Shown piece after piece: positions 27,202-36,033 of a stretch of 63,798 nucleotides of DNA. Below the pieces are notes generated by a model. It ran no database searches, had not been told where the DNA came from, and was given only the letters and a program-made list of their open reading frames with translations. The DNA comes from Allomuricauda sp. CP2A. Lineage in GTDB: Bacteria; Bacteroidota; Bacteroidia; Flavobacteriales; Flavobacteriaceae. Position numbers and translations under genes: made by a program. The DNA is taken from NCBI RefSeq assembly GCF_001683915.1, contig NZ_LXTT01000067.1, positions 1 through 63,798 on the forward strand, written 5' to 3'. Numbering within the stretch: the first letter of the stretch is position 1; every line of letters starts with the position of its first letter.

Positions 27202-29175
27202 TTAGGAAAGTACCCTGTTCAGCTTGGCGTTCAACAATTTGTTCAATTGAAGGTAGTTGACAATTTCTTCCAAAACCTCAGTATTGTCCCCATTCTGATC
27301 CTGGGTTTGTTCCTGCAATTTTTGAATGCGACTTTTGATCAAATTACATCGCAAGGTAAGAATGGTCTCCCCCACCAACTGTGCCACTCCGAGTTTCTTT
27401 TCCTTTGGGTAAATATCTTTTCGTTCCCAATCATGAAGCACGTACTGTTCCTCTTCCATAAGGATTGATGATATTTCCGGAACCATTTCTTGGTCCAACT
27501 CCATCATGAAGGTATTCACAGTAAAGGCTTCATTTTCGTTCAAGTTTTCAATGAGCTTGTAATAAATAATTCTGAATTGCTCATTGGTCAACTCAATTTC
27601 ATCTTCCTGAAGGTCCAAAAACACCTTCTCATATACTTTGGCTTCCACCACCTCAGGCTCCAAAACCAATTCCCCTTCTTCATTTTCCTTCAAAACCAGA
27701 TCCTCAAACTCTTGCTGCTGATTTCCATATAACAAGAGTACTTCAATAATTTTTCGTTCCAGCTCATAAAGCACATCCACCTTTTCAACCACAGGGTCGT
27801 TTTTGACCACTTCAAAGGTTCTCTGCTCCTGTTTCTGCTTTTTGTTGGCGTCTGTTAGCTGTTTCTTGTCTATCTGGGCCAAGGTATTATAAAGGACTTC
27901 CTCAGAAATCTGCATGATCTTGGCACATTCCTGAATGTAGATTTCCTTTTGGATACGATCTGGAATCTTACTGATGCTGTTCACGATATCCCGGACCGTA
28001 TCGGCCCGTTTTATAGGATCATTGGCCGCTTCTTTGGCCAAGAGGGAGGTCTTGAACTGGATAAAATCCTTGGCATTTTCTTCCAGATAAAGCACCAAGT
28101 CCTCATATGTGTTGTTCTTGGCAAAACTATCAGGGTCTTCCCCCTCTGGAAAAGTGCAGACCTTTACGTTCATGCCTTGTTCCAAGATCAAATCAATACC
28201 GCGAAGGGAAGCCCGCAATCCCGCCGCATCCCCATCAAAAAGCACAGTGATGTTCTTAGTAAGCCGGTTGATCAATCTGATTTGTTCCGGGGTCAAAGCC
28301 GTACCACTGGAAGAAACCACATTCTCTACCCCACGTTGGTACATTTGGATAACATCGGTATACCCTTCCACCAAATAGCAGTTATCTTCTTTGGCAATGG
28401 CCTGTTTTGCATAGTAGATGCCGTAAAGCACCTTGCTTTTATGGTAAATCTCACTTTCAGGGGAGTTGAGATATTTGGCCGCTTTTTTATCATTGCCCAA
28501 AATTCGACCTCCAAAACCCAAGACCCTCCCACTCATGGAATGAATGGGAAACATGACCCGTCCCTTAAAACGATCAAAGGTTTTGGCATTACCTTCGGTT
28601 TGCTCTTTTACAATGGTCAAACCAGTTTTTTCCAAAAATTCCAATTGATACCCTTCATCCAAAGCCATTTTGGTAAAAGCTTCCCATTGATCTAAGCTAT
28701 AACCCAATCCAAACTTTTTTATGGTCTCATCGGTAAAACCGCGCTCTTTAAAATAGCTGAGACCGATGGCCTTCCCGGGTTCGGTTTCCCAAAGGGTCTG
28801 TGCAAAATAGTTTTGGGCATATTCCGAGACCAGATACATGCTCTCCCGCTCATTGGCCTGCTCTTTTTGCTCATCGCTTTGCTCGGTCTCCTCTACTTCA
28901 ATATTGTATTTTTTGGCGAGGTATTTAATGGCTTCCGGGTAGGTAAAATGCTCGTGCTCCATCAAAAAAGCCACGACGTTGCCACCTTTTCCACTACTAA
29001 AATCCTTCCAAATCTGTTTTACGGGTGATACCATAAAACTTGGGGTACGTTCATCAGTAAAAGGGCTCAATCCTTTAAAATTAGACCCTGACTTCTTCAA
29101 CTGTACAAAATCGCCGATCACCTCCTCAACCCGGGCGGTCTCGTACACTTGATCAATGGTGGTTTTGTTAATCAA
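27202..29175 (-). CDS. dnaG: DNA primase DnaG without zinc ligands
   Basis: DnaG makes RNA primers at the replication fork. The 657-aa protein has the N-terminal CHC2-type fold, a TOPRIM domain (LVEGYTDVIQMY, LFDGDAAG) and a C-terminal helicase-binding region. In the CHC2 domain all four usual zinc ligands are replaced: Ser37 and Thr40 in GLSPFTDERTPSF, and Asp58 and Ser61 in WKDFSSGKGGN. The rest of the fold is well conserved, so the domain probably folds without zinc. The start is TTG (29173-29175), supported by the conserved MINKTTIDQVYETARVEEVIGDFV beginning. Confidence 0.95.
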   Translation of the reverse strand: MINKTTIDQVYETARVEEVIGDFVQLKKSGSNFKGLSPFTDERTPSFMVSPVKQIWKDFSSGKGGNVVAFLMEHEHFTYPEAIKYLAKKYNIEVEETEQSDEQKEQANERESMYLVSEYAQNYFAQTLWETEPGKAIGLSYFKERGFTDETIKKFGLGYSLDQWEAFTKMALDEGYQLEFLEKTGLTIVKEQTEGNAKTFDRFKGRVMFPIHSMSGRVLGFGGRILGNDKKAAKYLNSPESEIYHKSKVLYGIYYAKQAIAKEDNCYLVEGYTDVIQMYQRGVENVVSSSGTALTPEQIRLINRLTKNITVLFDGDAAGLRASLRGIDLILEQGMNVKVCTFPEGEDPDSFAKNNTYEDLVLYLEENAKDFIQFKTSLLAKEAANDPIKRADTVRDIVNSISKIPDRIQKEIYIQECAKIMQISEEVLYNTLAQIDKKQLTDANKKQKQEQRTFEVVKNDPVVEKVDVLYELERKIIEVLLLYGNQQQEFEDLVLKENEEGELVLEPEVVEAKVYEKVFLDLQEDEIELTNEQFRIIYYKLIENLNENEAFTVNTFMMELDQEMVPEISSILMEEEQYVLHDWERKDIYPKEKKLGVAQLVGETILTLRCNLIKSRIQKLQEQTQDQNGDNTEVLEEIVNYLQLNKLLNAKLNRVLS

Positions 29176-29340
29176 TGGGAAAATGGTTTTTAGCAGCTTC
29201 TAAAGGTAAATAAAAACAAAATTTTGGGGAATCCAATACCAAGATAGCCCTTCAATATTTATTATCTTAGAAGCATATTGTATGATGCCCGTTTTCTACG
29301 ATTTGGGTATCAACACTGAATTGAAATACGCAAAGAATAG

Positions 29341-31194
29341 ATGATGCAGAAAAAACAACTCCATTTACTCCTATTTATTTCCTTTTTCTTGATGGGCAGC
29401 TTTGGCATTCAGGCCCAGTTGGCTGAAAAGGCCAGCCCTATTTTTGACAACGGGGAAGCCCAAGTGGTGGAAGCTTTTTCCGATCCGGTAAAATGGATTC
29501 GGCACGACTTATGGGTAGAGACCACATTTGATTCGGATGGGGATGGAAAATTGGATAGAATGCATGTGGATGTCACGCGTCCCGAGCAAACCGAGACCGA
29601 AGGTTTAAAACTTCCTGTCATTTATGAATCCAGCCCTTACTATGCAGGTACTGCAGGTTTGGGTGATGGTATCTTTTGGGATGTAAAACACGAACTGGGC
29701 GAAGCTGGAAAACCTAGACAGCACCCAGAAGTGCAACGCATCGGGGAACGCCCTGTCATTTCCAATTCCCAAACCCGGACATGGGTCCCAAGGGGCTATA
29801 TTGTGGTACACTCCTCTTCTCCGGGAACGGGTCTTTCAGATGGTGCCCCAACGGTGGGTGGCGATAACGAGTCACTTGCTCCCAAAGCCGTCATCGATTG
29901 GCTATGCGGACGGGCCAAGGGATACACGGAGCGAGATGGAAACGAAGAAGTAAAAGCCTATTGGTCCACAGGAAAAGTGGGGATGACCGGCACCTCGTAT
30001 AACGGAACGTTGCCCCTAGCTGCCGCAACAACCGGGGTTGAGGGTTTGGAAGCCATAATTCCAATCGCTCCCAATACTTCTTACTATCATTACTATCGTT
30101 CCAACGGGTTGGTTCGCTCCCCAGGTGGGTATCTCGGAGAGGACATTGATGTGCTCTATGATTTTATCCATAGTGGTGATGAGGCCAAAAGAGCCCGAAA
30201 CAATAAAGTTGTTCGTGATACTGAAATGAAAAACGGGCAGGACCGTGTTACAGGAGATTATAATAATTTTTGGGCCCAACGCGATTATTTGAACGATATG
30301 GCTCCGATGAAGGCCGCATTGTTGATGTCGCACGGATTCAACGACTGGAACGTTATGCCCGAGCATAGTTATAGAATTTATGACAAGGCCAGGGAAATGG
30401 GACTTCCTGTCCAAATTTATTATCACCAAAACGGGCATGGCGGTCCGCCACCCTTGGAAATGATGAACCGTTGGTTCACCCGTTATCTGTTTGGGGTGGA
30501 AAATGGGGTGGAAAACGACCCAAAAGCTTGGATTGTCCGTGAGGATGACGAAAGGGACCATCCCACATCCTACAAGGATTATCCAAACCCAAATGCTTCG
30601 GATGTGACTTTGTTTCTAACCAAGGGGGCTCCTGGGCGCGGAGGGTTAACAAGCAACAAACCCGCAAAACAAGGTAAGGAAACCTTGGTGGACAACTATT
30701 CCTTTTCGGGGTCTGCACTCGCTCAAGCCGAAATTACCGATCACCGCCTGATTTATGTTTCTCCTCCATTGCAACAGGATATCCACATTTCCGGTATCCC
30801 AAAAATTACGGTGAAGTTATCCAGCAGCAAACCGGCGGCCAATCTTTCGGTTTGGTTGGTATCTCTTCCTTGGAACGACGGTAGGAGGACAAAAATCACT
30901 GACAATATCATTACCCGTGGATGGGCCGACCCCCAAAATCACCAATCACTGACCAAAAGCAAACCTCTGGTTCCCCATAAATTCTACGAAGTCACTTTCG
31001 ATTTAATGCCTGATGACCAAGTTATTTCTGCCGGGCAGCAGATTGGATTGATGATTTTCTCCAGCGACAAGGAATTTACGCTATGGCCGGAACCGGGCAC
31101 CGAGTTGACCGTGGATTTGGACGCCACCACAATTACATTGCCCGTGGTTGGAGGTAAAGAATCTTACATAAAGGCAACCTACACAAATGAATGA
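29341..31194 (+). CDS. Secreted X-prolyl dipeptidyl-peptidase-type hydrolase (S15/CocE family)
   Basis: This 617-aa protein has a signal peptide (LLLFISFFLMGSFGIQAQ) and an S15/CocE alpha/beta hydrolase domain. The nucleophile motif is GMTGTSYNGTLP and the catalytic histidine lies in YHQNGHGGPP. A C-terminal jelly-roll domain (HISGIPKITVKLSSSKPAANLSVWL) follows. Such enzymes remove Xaa-Pro dipeptides from peptides or hydrolyse related acyl substrates. It is most likely periplasmic and used for peptide utilisation. Confidence 0.88.
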   Translation: MMQKKQLHLLLFISFFLMGSFGIQAQLAEKASPIFDNGEAQVVEAFSDPVKWIRHDLWVETTFDSDGDGKLDRMHVDVTRPEQTETEGLKLPVIYESSPYYAGTAGLGDGIFWDVKHELGEAGKPRQHPEVQRIGERPVISNSQTRTWVPRGYIVVHSSSPGTGLSDGAPTVGGDNESLAPKAVIDWLCGRAKGYTERDGNEEVKAYWSTGKVGMTGTSYNGTLPLAAATTGVEGLEAIIPIAPNTSYYHYYRSNGLVRSPGGYLGEDIDVLYDFIHSGDEAKRARNNKVVRDTEMKNGQDRVTGDYNNFWAQRDYLNDMAPMKAALLMSHGFNDWNVMPEHSYRIYDKAREMGLPVQIYYHQNGHGGPPPLEMMNRWFTRYLFGVENGVENDPKAWIVREDDERDHPTSYKDYPNPNASDVTLFLTKGAPGRGGLTSNKPAKQGKETLVDNYSFSGSALAQAEITDHRLIYVSPPLQQDIHISGIPKITVKLSSSKPAANLSVWLVSLPWNDGRRTKITDNIITRGWADPQNHQSLTKSKPLVPHKFYEVTFDLMPDDQVISAGQQIGLMIFSSDKEFTLWPEPGTELTVDLDATTITLPVVGGKESYIKATYTNE

Positions 31195-31208
31195 AAAAAT
31201 AATGTAAC

Positions 31209-31517
31209 ATGAAAAAATATAATTTTGATACGCTTTCAGAAGCGGTTAACACCCTCACCAAAGATGGGTTTACTGAAGATTTTGAGGCCGAGAACGACTT
31301 CATAAAAGCACTGTATTCCAAAAGGCAGTACCAACCGAGCGAACTTAAAATTTTAAGTTCTTATCGTTTTGAAGGTATGACCAACCCCGGTGATCAATCC
31401 ACTGTATTTGCGATTGAGGCCGGTGATGGCACCAAAGGCACCTTGGTCATGTCCTATAGTGCGGAACATGGTCAGAATGTGGAGCTCATTCGACAAATAC
31501 CCAGTCATAAAGACTGA
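31209..31517 (+). CDS. Small conserved flavobacterial protein, 102 aa
   Basis: This soluble protein (MKKYNFDTLSEAVNTLTKDGFTEDF) starts 15 bp after the peptidase gene. It belongs to a small family often labelled phosphoribosylpyrophosphate synthetase in databases. It has none of the PRPP-synthetase motifs and is too short, so that label should not be used. Predicted mixed alpha/beta structure; function unknown. Confidence 0.75.
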   Translation: MKKYNFDTLSEAVNTLTKDGFTEDFEAENDFIKALYSKRQYQPSELKILSSYRFEGMTNPGDQSTVFAIEAGDGTKGTLVMSYSAEHGQNVELIRQIPSHKD

Positions 31518-31519
31518 AT

Positions 31520-32149
31520 TTACCCCAAGAATCGCCCAAGAGCAGAAGGTTGATACAACAACCATCCTGTTACACTAAACCGACTTTTGTGTGCTTGGAG
31601 TACGGCATGGGGCACCTCTGCGCTTTTAAACATCACACATCTGGCAGCCAAGGGCTCAACCAAGAAGCTGGAACCATCTTTTTCAAAAATTTCCAATTCC
31701 CCGCCATCCCCTTTTTGCCATGCATCATTAAAATAGATGATTACGGAAATCATTCGGTTGTTCCTATTTTCAAATTGATCTAAATGCTTGTCGTAATGTC
31801 CGCCGGAGGGGTAATGGGCCAAATGGAATTCATATCCTGAAAGACTCAAATAACAATAGCGATTGAACATAAAAACAATTTCATCCAACAAATTCCAAAA
31901 AGGTTGCAACCGTACATCCCTTTTTCGATCCAACCAATAGGTAAAATCGCCCCTAATATTTTTATTGATTTGGTTATCCGAGTTTGTTCCAATTCCCGCT
32001 TTCGTAAAATCTGAGAGCTTTCCAAGAAAAAAAGATTTGACCTCAGCATACAATGTATCCTGAAAAAAATGGTCAATGACCACATAATCCTTACCGGAGA
32101 GGTCGTCCATCCAAGAAAACCATTGCTCCAAACTGTGATATGTCTTCAA
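31520..32149 (-). CDS. 2OG-Fe(II) oxygenase (prolyl-4-hydroxylase-like)
   Basis: This 209-aa protein has the double-stranded beta-helix signature of 2-oxoglutarate/iron oxygenases: HYDKHLD supplies the His and Asp ligands, VPHAVLQ the distal His, and RFSVTGW the 2-oxoglutarate-binding Arg. The target is unknown; relatives hydroxylate protein side chains. The first possible start is TTG (32147-32149). An ATG 13 codons downstream (MDDLSGKDYVV) is an alternative. It converges on the preceding small gene with a 2-bp gap. Confidence 0.85.
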   Translation of the reverse strand: MKTYHSLEQWFSWMDDLSGKDYVVIDHFFQDTLYAEVKSFFLGKLSDFTKAGIGTNSDNQINKNIRGDFTYWLDRKRDVRLQPFWNLLDEIVFMFNRYCYLSLSGYEFHLAHYPSGGHYDKHLDQFENRNNRMISVIIYFNDAWQKGDGGELEIFEKDGSSFLVEPLAARCVMFKSAEVPHAVLQAHKSRFSVTGWLLYQPSALGRFLG

Positions 32150-32270
32150 GTGCTAAAAAATGTGCGCGAATGTAGAAAATAATTCAAAGCGAAATGATGT
32201 GTGTATATCTTTTATCATGACAAAGAAACCTATACCTTAGTACAACAATTTCTAAACTTTATCATTACGC

Positions 32271-32513
32271 ATGATTCTTTTCTTTGGAAGCAGACCGGGC
32301 AAAAAGGAAACCAAAACCCTAAGAAATGTAACCTGCCCACATTGCCAACAAATGGATACTTTAACGGTTACTTGCCAGCCTAATTATGCCCATTTGTTCT
32401 GGATTCCCATTTTTACCATCAACAATGTGCGATATGCAGAATGTTCCCATTGCAAACGGGTTTATTACAAGGAAGAATTTACACCGGAAATGGAACAGGC
32501 GCTTTCCTCATGA
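32271..32513 (+). CDS. Zinc-ribbon protein, 80 aa
   Basis: Two Cys pairs (TCPHCQQ and ECSHCKR) about 37 residues apart should bind one zinc ion. The hydrophobic stretch between them (YAHLFWIPIFTINNV) may touch a membrane or partner. Function is unknown. It is convergent with the prenyl synthase gene. Confidence 0.75.
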   Translation: MILFFGSRPGKKETKTLRNVTCPHCQQMDTLTVTCQPNYAHLFWIPIFTINNVRYAECSHCKRVYYKEEFTPEMEQALSS

Positions 32514-32521
32514 CAACTGGA

Positions 32522-33496
32522 TTATTTTTTACGGTCAACCACGTAGTTCACCATTAAGGTAAGAGCACTTTTATATTCAGAATCTGGATAATTATCCAAA
32601 ATGGCCAAGGCCTCGTCCTTAAATTCCAACATTTTGGTCACGGCGTAATCCAACCCACCTTTTTCCTTGACATAGGATATCACTTCTTTTACCCTTTTCT
32701 TGTTTTTGTTGTGGTTTTTGATGGAGTTGATAAGCCATTTTTTCTTTTCCTTGTCGCTGTTGTTGAGGGCGTAAATCAATGGAAGGGTCATTTTCTGTTC
32801 CTTAATGTCAATTCCTGTAGGTTTTCCAATCTTTTCAGCGCCATAATCAAATAGGTCGTCTTTGATTTGGAATGCCATACCGCAGAGTTCCCCAAATTTT
32901 CGAAAAGTTTCCACCTCATCCGAATCAGGTTTTACGGAACAGGCCCCCATACTACAACAGGCGGCAATCAGTGTTGCTGTTTTTTGTCGGATGATATCAT
33001 AATACACCTCTTCGGTAATATCCAAAAGTCGGGCTTTTTCAATCTGGAGCAATTCGCCCTCACTCATGTCCCGAACGGCATTGGAAATAATATGAAGCAG
33101 GTCATAATCCTTGTTCTCCAGCGAGACCAAAAGTCCTTTGGAAAACAAAAAATCCCCCACCAAAACGGCAATCTTGTTCTTCCACAAAGCATTGATGGAA
33201 AAAAAGCCCCGCCGTTTGTTGCTATCGTCGACCACATCATCATGGACCAAACTTGCCGTGTGTATCAACTCAATGATGGATGCTCCGGTATAGGTTCGCT
33301 CGTTCACTTCCCCATTGAGCAGCTTGGCTGTTAAAAAAACGAACATGGGCCGCATTTGCTTGCCCTTTCGGTTCACAATGTAATAGGTAATTCTGTTGAA
33401 CAAAGCCACTTTGGACGACATGGATTTGAGAAACTTCTCCTCAAAAAGTTCCATTTCATCCTCAACGGGCTCCCTAATCTGAGAAACTATCTTCAA
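32522..33496 (-). CDS. ispB: Polyprenyl diphosphate synthase
   Basis: This 324-aa trans-prenyltransferase elongates isoprenoid chains, probably for the menaquinone side chain. The first Asp-rich motif is VHDDVVDD followed by KRRG, and the second is FQIKDDLFDYG with the KPTGIDIKEQKMTLPLI segment. The start is TTG (33494-33496), giving MKIVSQIREP, which fits the usual N-terminus of the flavobacterial protein. Chain length cannot be read from sequence by eye. A heptanucleotide tandem repeat lies about 120-220 bp upstream. Confidence 0.88.
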   Translation of the reverse strand: MKIVSQIREPVEDEMELFEEKFLKSMSSKVALFNRITYYIVNRKGKQMRPMFVFLTAKLLNGEVNERTYTGASIIELIHTASLVHDDVVDDSNKRRGFFSINALWKNKIAVLVGDFLFSKGLLVSLENKDYDLLHIISNAVRDMSEGELLQIEKARLLDITEEVYYDIIRQKTATLIAACCSMGACSVKPDSDEVETFRKFGELCGMAFQIKDDLFDYGAEKIGKPTGIDIKEQKMTLPLIYALNNSDKEKKKWLINSIKNHNKNKKRVKEVISYVKEKGGLDYAVTKMLEFKDEALAILDNYPDSEYKSALTLMVNYVVDRKK

Positions 33497-33612
33497 CGTA
33501 ACAGGTTTGGCGAATTTGGTTTTAAAAGCCTAAAAGTAGGGAAAATGATAGAGTTGGTGGAAGTATCCTTTAAGATTTAAGTCAGCAGAACGAAAGTATC
33601 GGCAAGATGCAG

Positions 33613-33717
33613 GGTTATTGGTTAATGGTTAATGGTTAATGGTTAATGGTTAATGGTTGATGGTTAATGGTTAATGGTTAATGGTTAATGGTTAATGGTT
33701 AATGGTTAATGGTTAAT
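33613..33717. repeat. Heptanucleotide tandem repeat, 15 units
   Basis: The unit ggttaat is repeated: one variant (ggttatt), five perfect copies, one variant (ggttgat), then eight perfect copies, covering 105 bp. It fills much of the gap between the rlmN stop and the prenyl synthase start. Repeats this uniform are expected to change copy number by slipped-strand mispairing. The rest of the 284-bp gap holds a 7/8 match to a -7 box (TACTTTTA, minus strand, 33531-33538). Confidence 0.95.
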
Positions 33718-33780
33718 GGAAATATATATTTTGAAAAACCAATCACCAACTCATAACTCATAACTCTCAACTCCTAAAAA

Positions 33781-34821
33781 CTAACTCTTATTCGCCAACT
33801 GTCCACAGGCGGCATCAATATCCTTTCCCCTCGACCTACGCACGGTAACCGTGATTCCATTTTTTTCCAACGTATCTTGATACATTTGTGTGGCAGCCTC
33901 AGAAGCTTGCTGGAACTCCCCATCATCAATAGGGTTGTATTCGATTAGATTGACCTTGGATGGAGCAAATTTGCAGAACCTGACCAAGGCATCAACAGCT
34001 TCTTGGGTATCATTAATGCCTTGCCAGACCACATATTCATACGTGATCCGGTTTTTGGTCTTGCTGTACCAATATTCCAATGCTTCACGAAGATCTTTTA
34101 AGGGAAAAGTGGCATTAAAGGGCATAATGGACGTTCGTACCTCATCGATAGCGGAATGCAAAGAGACAGCCAATTTAAATTTCACTTCCTCATCGGCCAT
34201 TTTCCGGATCATTTTGGGCACCCCCGATGTGGATAAGGTGATTCTTTTGGGAGACATGCCCAATCCTTCGGGCGAGGTGATCTTATCTATGGCCTGCAAC
34301 ACGTTGTTGTAGTTCATAAGCGGTTCACCCATGCCCATAAAGACAATATTGCTCAGTGGGCGGTCAAAATACAATCGACTTTCATTGTCAATGGCCACCA
34401 CTTGGTCATAAATCTCATCGGGATTGAGGTTGCGCATCCGTTTTAGTCGGGCTGTGGCACAAAACCGACAGTCCAAACTACACCCCACCTGACTGGAGAC
34501 ACAGGCCGTTGTCCTTGTATCCGTTGGAATCAACACGGATTCCACGATAAGCCCATCGTGCAAGCGCACCGCGTTTTTGATGGTACCATCCGAACTACGC
34601 TGCATTTGGTCTACCCGAATGTGGTTGATCACAAAATTATCCTCCAGCATTTGTCGGGTTTCCTTGGAAATATTGGTCATGGCATCAAAGCTGTGGGTGG
34701 ATTTCTGCCACAGCCATTCATAAACCTGATTGCCGCGGAAGGCCTTATCGCCCTGCGCCACAAAAAAGTCGCGGAGCTGTTCCTTGGTTAATGCACGTAT
34801 GTCCTTTTTTTTGGTTTCCAC
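33781..34821 (-). CDS. rlmN: Dual-specificity rRNA/tRNA methyltransferase RlmN
   Basis: RlmN is a radical SAM enzyme that methylates C2 of A2503 in 23S rRNA and A37 of some tRNAs. The 346-aa protein has the cluster motif CSLDCRFC, the GMGEPLMNYNNV segment and the catalytic cysteine near the C-terminus (DAACGQL). The start is GTG (34819-34821), giving METKKKDIR. Confidence 0.95.
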   Translation of the reverse strand: METKKKDIRALTKEQLRDFFVAQGDKAFRGNQVYEWLWQKSTHSFDAMTNISKETRQMLEDNFVINHIRVDQMQRSSDGTIKNAVRLHDGLIVESVLIPTDTRTTACVSSQVGCSLDCRFCATARLKRMRNLNPDEIYDQVVAIDNESRLYFDRPLSNIVFMGMGEPLMNYNNVLQAIDKITSPEGLGMSPKRITLSTSGVPKMIRKMADEEVKFKLAVSLHSAIDEVRTSIMPFNATFPLKDLREALEYWYSKTKNRITYEYVVWQGINDTQEAVDALVRFCKFAPSKVNLIEYNPIDDGEFQQASEAATQMYQDTLEKNGITVTVRRSRGKDIDAACGQLANKS

Positions 34822-34838
34822 AGGATAAAGATAGTCAA

Positions 34839-34873
34839 GAAAAAATCCCGCTGATTCTGAATCAAACGGGATT
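34839..34873 (-). terminator. Intrinsic terminator after queA
   Basis: On the minus strand AATCCCG pairs with CGGGATT around a 16-nt loop, followed by a run of six T. It lies between the queA stop and the rlmN start. Confidence 0.8.
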
Positions 34874-34897
34874 TCTGATTATATCAAATTTTCTGAT

Positions 34898-35947
34898 TTA
34901 CAGAATCAACATGGCATCTCCGTAGGAGTAAAAACGATACCCCTCCAGAATGGCCTGTTTGTATGCTTTTTTGATGAGATCATGACCCGCAAATGCCGAT
35001 ACCATCATCAACAAGGTTGATTTGGGCAAATGGAAATTGGTAATCATGCAGTTGGCAATACTGAATTCATAAGGAGGAAAAATAAACTTGTTGGTCCACC
35101 CTTCATGTGTGTTCAAGGTATGTTCAGAGGAGACAGCGCTTTCCAAACCTCGCATTACGGTTGTTCCAACGGCACAAACCCTTTTCTTTTTTAGTTTGGC
35201 ATTGTTCACAATTTCGGTAGCTTTTTCATCAATCACCAATTCCTCACTGTCCATCTTGTGTTTTGAAAGGTCTTCCACTTCAACGGGATTGAAAGTACCC
35301 AAGCCTACGTGCAAGGTAACCTCTGCAAAGTCGATTCCTTTTATTTCCAAACGCTTCAACAAATGCTTGGAGAAATGCAAACCGGCCGTTGGCGCTGCAA
35401 CCGCCCCTTCATATTTGGCATAAATGGTCTGGTATCTGCTCTCATCCTCCGGTTCAACATCCCTTTTGATGTATTTTGGCAATGGGGTCTGCCCCAATTC
35501 ACGCAATTTTCTCCTAAAATCGGTATAGGAACCATCATAAAGGAACCGCAAGGTCCTACCTCTGGACGTGGTGTTGTCGATAACCTCGGCCACCAAGCTT
35601 TCATCTTCCCCAAAATAGAGCTTGTTCCCTATTCTGATCTTTCTGGCCGGATCCACCAACACATCCCAAAGGCGCTGTTCTTGGTTTAGCTCGCGCAACA
35701 AGAAAACCTCAATGCGGGCACCGGTCTTTTCTTTGTTTCCATATAGTCTTGCAGGAAATACCTTGGTGTTGTTCAGCACCATTACATCTCCCTCATCAAA
35801 ATAATCAATCAGGTCTTTGAACATTTTATGTTCAATTTTTCCAGTATCCCTATGAACTACCATTAGTTTTGACTCGTCCCGGTTTTCCGCGGGATATTCT
35901 GCCAATAATTCCTTGGGTAGTTCAAAGTTGAAGTTTGATAATTTCAT
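34898..35947 (-). CDS. queA: S-adenosylmethionine:tRNA ribosyltransferase-isomerase QueA
   Basis: QueA makes epoxyqueuosine in tRNA from preQ1-tRNA and SAM. The 349-aa protein has the family markers [32 protein letters not shown] and [15 protein letters not shown]. The ATG start at 35947 follows a good promoter. Length is normal. Confidence 0.95.
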   Translation of the reverse strand: MKLSNFNFELPKELLAEYPAENRDESKLMVVHRDTGKIEHKMFKDLIDYFDEGDVMVLNNTKVFPARLYGNKEKTGARIEVFLLRELNQEQRLWDVLVDPARKIRIGNKLYFGEDESLVAEVIDNTTSRGRTLRFLYDGSYTDFRRKLRELGQTPLPKYIKRDVEPEDESRYQTIYAKYEGAVAAPTAGLHFSKHLLKRLEIKGIDFAEVTLHVGLGTFNPVEVEDLSKHKMDSEELVIDEKATEIVNNAKLKKKRVCAVGTTVMRGLESAVSSEHTLNTHEGWTNKFIFPPYEFSIANCMITNFHLPKSTLLMMVSAFAGHDLIKKAYKQAILEGYRFYSYGDAMLIL

Positions 35948-35978
35948 GTAGACTTATTTTGATTTTTTTCAAAGATGG

Positions 35979-36010
35979 CAAATATACAACCTCACGATAG
36001 GGGATGTCAA
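35979..36010 (-). promoter_or_regulatory. queA promoter
   Basis: On the minus strand the -7 box TATATTTG (35979-35986) is preceded by TTG (36008-36010) with 21 bp between them. It lies 31 bp before the queA ATG. Both boxes and the spacing fit the flavobacterial consensus. Confidence 0.6.
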
Positions 36011-36033
36011 GTAATTTGATGATTAAATATGAA

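Noticed and set aside
27949..28695. 248-codon plus-strand ORF antisense to dnaG
   Set aside because: Shadow of a well-supported DnaG frame; no domain recognised.
31209..31517. Phosphoribosylpyrophosphate synthetase
   Set aside because: This label is common for such small proteins, but the protein is 102 aa and has no PRPP-synthetase motif.
33613..33717. CRISPR array
   Set aside because: The units are 7 bp and contiguous, with no spacers and no cas genes.
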